Source of the DNA: Betaproteobacteria bacterium
Lineage (GTDB): Bacteria; Pseudomonadota; Gammaproteobacteria; Burkholderiales; Rhodocyclaceae
DNA length: 7,895 bases
Direction: 5' to 3'
Assembly: GCA_028868235.1 (NCBI GenBank)
Contig: JAGWUW010000109.1
Location: 1 to 7,895 of the forward strand
The notes beneath the pieces are model-generated. The model did no database searches and was not told the origin of the DNA. It saw nothing but the letters and a program-made list of their open reading frames with translations. Position 1 is the stretch's first letter. Each line of letters starts with the position of its first letter. Made by a program: the position numbers and the translations under genes. Shown piece by piece: positions 6,349 to 7,895 of the stretch.

Positions 6349-6996
6349 ATGCAAAATCTGGTCGACCGCGTCGCCGCGCACATCAAGGCACGATTTCTTG
6401 CCGAAAGTTCAGGCCATGACTGGTACCACATCAACCGCGTATGGCAATTGACCCGGCAGATCGCCACTGCCGAGGGCGCCAACTCAGAGATAGCCGAGCT
6501 AGGTGCCTTGGTACATGACATCGCCGACTGGAAATTCCATGGAGGGGATGACCGTGTCGGGCCGCGTGAGGCCGAATTGCTGTTGTGCCGCGAAGGGGCC
6601 ACGGAGTCGCTCATTGCTTCAGTAGTCGAGATCGTCGCCACCATCTCCTATAAGGGGGCTGGGGTGACGACAGCGATGCGTACCCTGGAGGGCCAATGTG
6701 TGCAGGATGCGGATCGGCTCGATGCCATCGGCGCTATTGGCATCGCTCGCTGTTTTGCCTATGGTGGCCATGCCGGCCGATTGATGCACAATCCGGACGA
6801 GCCGCCGGTGCTGCATCAGACGGCTGCCGCCTACAAGGCCTCGAAAGGCGCCAGCCTCAATCACTTTTACGAAAAGCTGTTCCTACTCAAGGACCGGATG
6901 AACACCGCCAGCGGCCGAACCCTAGCCGAACCGCGCCACCGCTTCATGGAGGCGTTTGTGGCACAGTTTCTGGCCGAATGGGATGTGGCAGCCTGA
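6349..6996 (+). CDS. HD-domain metal-dependent phosphohydrolase (YedJ/YpgQ-like)
   Basis: A 215-residue soluble protein. The HD metal site is clear: HDWYHINRV (23-31) with H27, then HDIAD (56-60). The conserved block VQDADRLDAIGAIGIAR (118-134), followed by FAYGG, is diagnostic of the YedJ/YpgQ subgroup and supplies the last aspartate ligand. B. subtilis YpgQ has been reported to hydrolyse nucleotide triphosphates, but in most members the substrate is not established. The start at 6349 is supported by GAGGAG (6339-6344) four bases upstream; the frame extends 20 codons further but with no RBS. It is divergent from the MFS gene across about 100 bp, which must contain both promoters, and it ends 9 bp from the convergent thioesterase gene. 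The preceding TACACT (6304-6309) could be a -10 box but no matching -35 was found. Confidence 0.88.
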   Translation: MQNLVDRVAAHIKARFLAESSGHDWYHINRVWQLTRQIATAEGANSEIAELGALVHDIADWKFHGGDDRVGPREAELLLCREGATESLIASVVEIVATISYKGAGVTTAMRTLEGQCVQDADRLDAIGAIGIARCFAYGGHAGRLMHNPDEPPVLHQTAAAYKASKGASLNHFYEKLFLLKDRMNTASGRTLAEPRHRFMEAFVAQFLAEWDVAA

Positions 6997-7005
6997 GTTT
7001 CCGAC

Positions 7006-7470
7006 TTACTTGGCTACGAAGGTGTCCGGCATCTGCAGAGCGACAACCTCGCCCTGCACCGTGGCTACGCCATCGGCATACACCGTGGCCTCGACGACCA
7101 CTTTGCGTCCCTTAATTTCCTTAACACGGCCGCGGATTTCCAGCACGGGCCCGAGCGGCGTTGGCTTCAGGTAGCTTACGTGAAGTGAGCCGGTCACGAA
7201 GCGGAATGCAGGCAGACTGTCCATCGTCCGGTTCTCGGCTCGATACATCGCTGCCGCTGCCGTTCCCGTGCCGTGGCAGTCGATCAGTGATGCGAGCAGG
7301 CCGCCATAGACGAAACCGGGGATCGCCGTGTGCTCGGGGCGCGGTTGGAAATGCGTGACTGTTTCGTCGCCATCCCAGAAAGTCTTGATCTGGTGGCCAT
7401 GTTCGTTGTTGCGGCCGCAGCCGTAGCAATGAGCAAGGTTCTCCGGGTAGTAGTCCTGAAAGGCTTGCAT
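7006..7470 (-). CDS. PaaI-family hotdog-fold thioesterase
   Basis: A 154-residue single hotdog-domain protein. The N-terminus carries HCYGCGRNNEHG (14-25), the Cys-containing loop common in this PaaI/YbgC-like subgroup. It is followed by the central helix segment VYGGLLASLIDCHGTGTA (54-71), where YGG replaces the usual HGG and D64 is the likely catalytic acid, then the SLHVSYLKPTPLG strand (95-107). Family members hydrolyse acyl-CoA thioesters; the acyl group cannot be predicted. The ATG has a strong AGGAG (7476-7480) five bases upstream. The gene is monocistronic as far as visible and converges on the HD gene without an obvious terminator between them. Confidence 0.88.
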   Translation of the reverse strand: MQAFQDYYPENLAHCYGCGRNNEHGHQIKTFWDGDETVTHFQPRPEHTAIPGFVYGGLLASLIDCHGTGTAAAAMYRAENRTMDSLPAFRFVTGSLHVSYLKPTPLGPVLEIRGRVKEIKGRKVVVEATVYADGVATVQGEVVALQMPDTFVAK

Positions 7471-7731
7471 GCTGTCTCCTTGATTTTGGGCGAATGCTCA
7501 TCGTAGGGGAGGCGCTGCGGACGGGCCACTGCAGATGAGGTCAGCATGCATGCAAATTCCGCCACCATGGGCGAATGCCGATATCGAAACATAAAGCGGA
7601 AAGGCGGGTAATGAATCCGCGAACCAACAGGCATGTCGGCGTTCTAATGTCATGCGGTCGCCGTGGAATCATTACTCGGTACGCGACGACCATCTTCTGG
7701 CTATACCCATTTCAACGATGAGAGGCTTGCC

Positions 7732-7895
7732 ATGACTACATTCCCGATACGTCGCCTGGCCCTGCCGGGCATTCTCGCTATCGCTGCCATTTCCCTGGCT
7801 GTATTTTCAGTGCCGGCTTTTGCCGACGACATCAAAATCAAACTTTCCGGCGACATGGAAGTGCCGCCCGTCGCGACCAAGGCCAGCGGTGAGGG
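7732..7895 (+). CDS. Secreted CHRD-domain protein, N-terminal part (cut by window edge)
   Basis: There are 54 complete codons before the window ends. Residues 1-31 form a clear Sec signal peptide: basic MTTFPIRRLA, hydrophobic core LPGILAIAAISLAVFSV, and an AFA cleavage site before DD. The mature start (IKIKLSGDMEVPPVATKASG) has the L-S-G, E-V-P-P-V, T-x-A-x-G pattern at the start of CHRD domains, a beta-rich domain first defined in chordin and widespread in bacterial exported proteins of unknown function. GAGAGG (7720-7725) precedes the ATG at good spacing. The intergenic stretch upstream (7471-7731) has a perfect GCATGCATGC palindrome (7544-7553) but no promoter I can place with confidence. 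Export is secure; the domain call rests on about 20 residues. Confidence 0.8.
   Translation, partial: MTTFPIRRLALPGILAIAAISLAVFSVPAFADDIKIKLSGDMEVPPVATKASGE

Noticed and set aside
6250..6381. A 44-codon N-terminal extension of the MFS transporter
   Set aside because: The extra residues are hydrophilic and unlike the family, and the frame would overlap the well-supported start of the divergent HD gene.
7487..7578. Direct repeat of TGGGCGAATGC (7487-7497 and 7568-7578)
   Set aside because: Only two 11-bp copies, with unrelated flanks and no link to a gene end or mobile element; compatible with chance.
7665..7691. Possible ECF-sigma promoter (GGAATC, 16 bp, CGACC) upstream of the CHRD gene
   Set aside because: The -35 like element is suggestive, but the -10 element is weak and no sigma/anti-sigma gene is in view; too degenerate to annotate.

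Overview
The window looks like a chromosomal segment of a moderately high-GC betaproteobacterium. The protein flavour (paired bacterioferritins, a short FeoB, HD-GYP and YedJ/YpgQ-like HD proteins) suggests a Rhodocyclales-type organism such as Dechloromonas or Azonexus. That assignment is inference from protein style, not from a search.

Positions 1-5028 form an iron-handling block transcribed entirely from the minus strand. In transcription order it holds feoB (ferrous iron permease, GTG start), feoA one base after the feoB stop, two tandem bacterioferritin genes with an intrinsic terminator behind them, a tandem-HD/HD-GYP signalling protein, and, cut by the left edge, the first 12 codons of bfd (bacterioferritin-associated ferredoxin). 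The control signals are readable. bfd has a near-consensus sigma-70 promoter whose -10 and start point are covered by a Fur-type palindrome. feoB has a good FNR/Anr-type site centred at -41.5 relative to a plausible -10 box. The block therefore covers iron import (Feo), storage (Bfr) and release (Bfd), with import apparently tied to anoxia and release to iron starvation.

The two bacterioferritins are complementary. The promoter-proximal one keeps all ferroxidase ligands but has Arg at the haem-ligand position 52. The distal one keeps Met52 but has lost four of six ferroxidase ligands. This is the known signature of hetero-oligomeric bacterioferritin.

Positions 5029-7470 carry ordinary genes: an MFS transporter (minus), divergent from an HD-domain phosphohydrolase (plus), which converges within 9 bp on a PaaI-like hotdog thioesterase (minus). 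The right edge cuts a plus-strand gene for a secreted CHRD-domain protein, of which only the signal peptide and start of the mature protein are present. I see no rRNA, convincing tRNA, CRISPR array, insertion sequence or prophage, and no gene-free stretch above about 300 bases. I found no clearly new system; the most informative features are the bacterioferritin division of labour and the readable Fur and FNR control sites.
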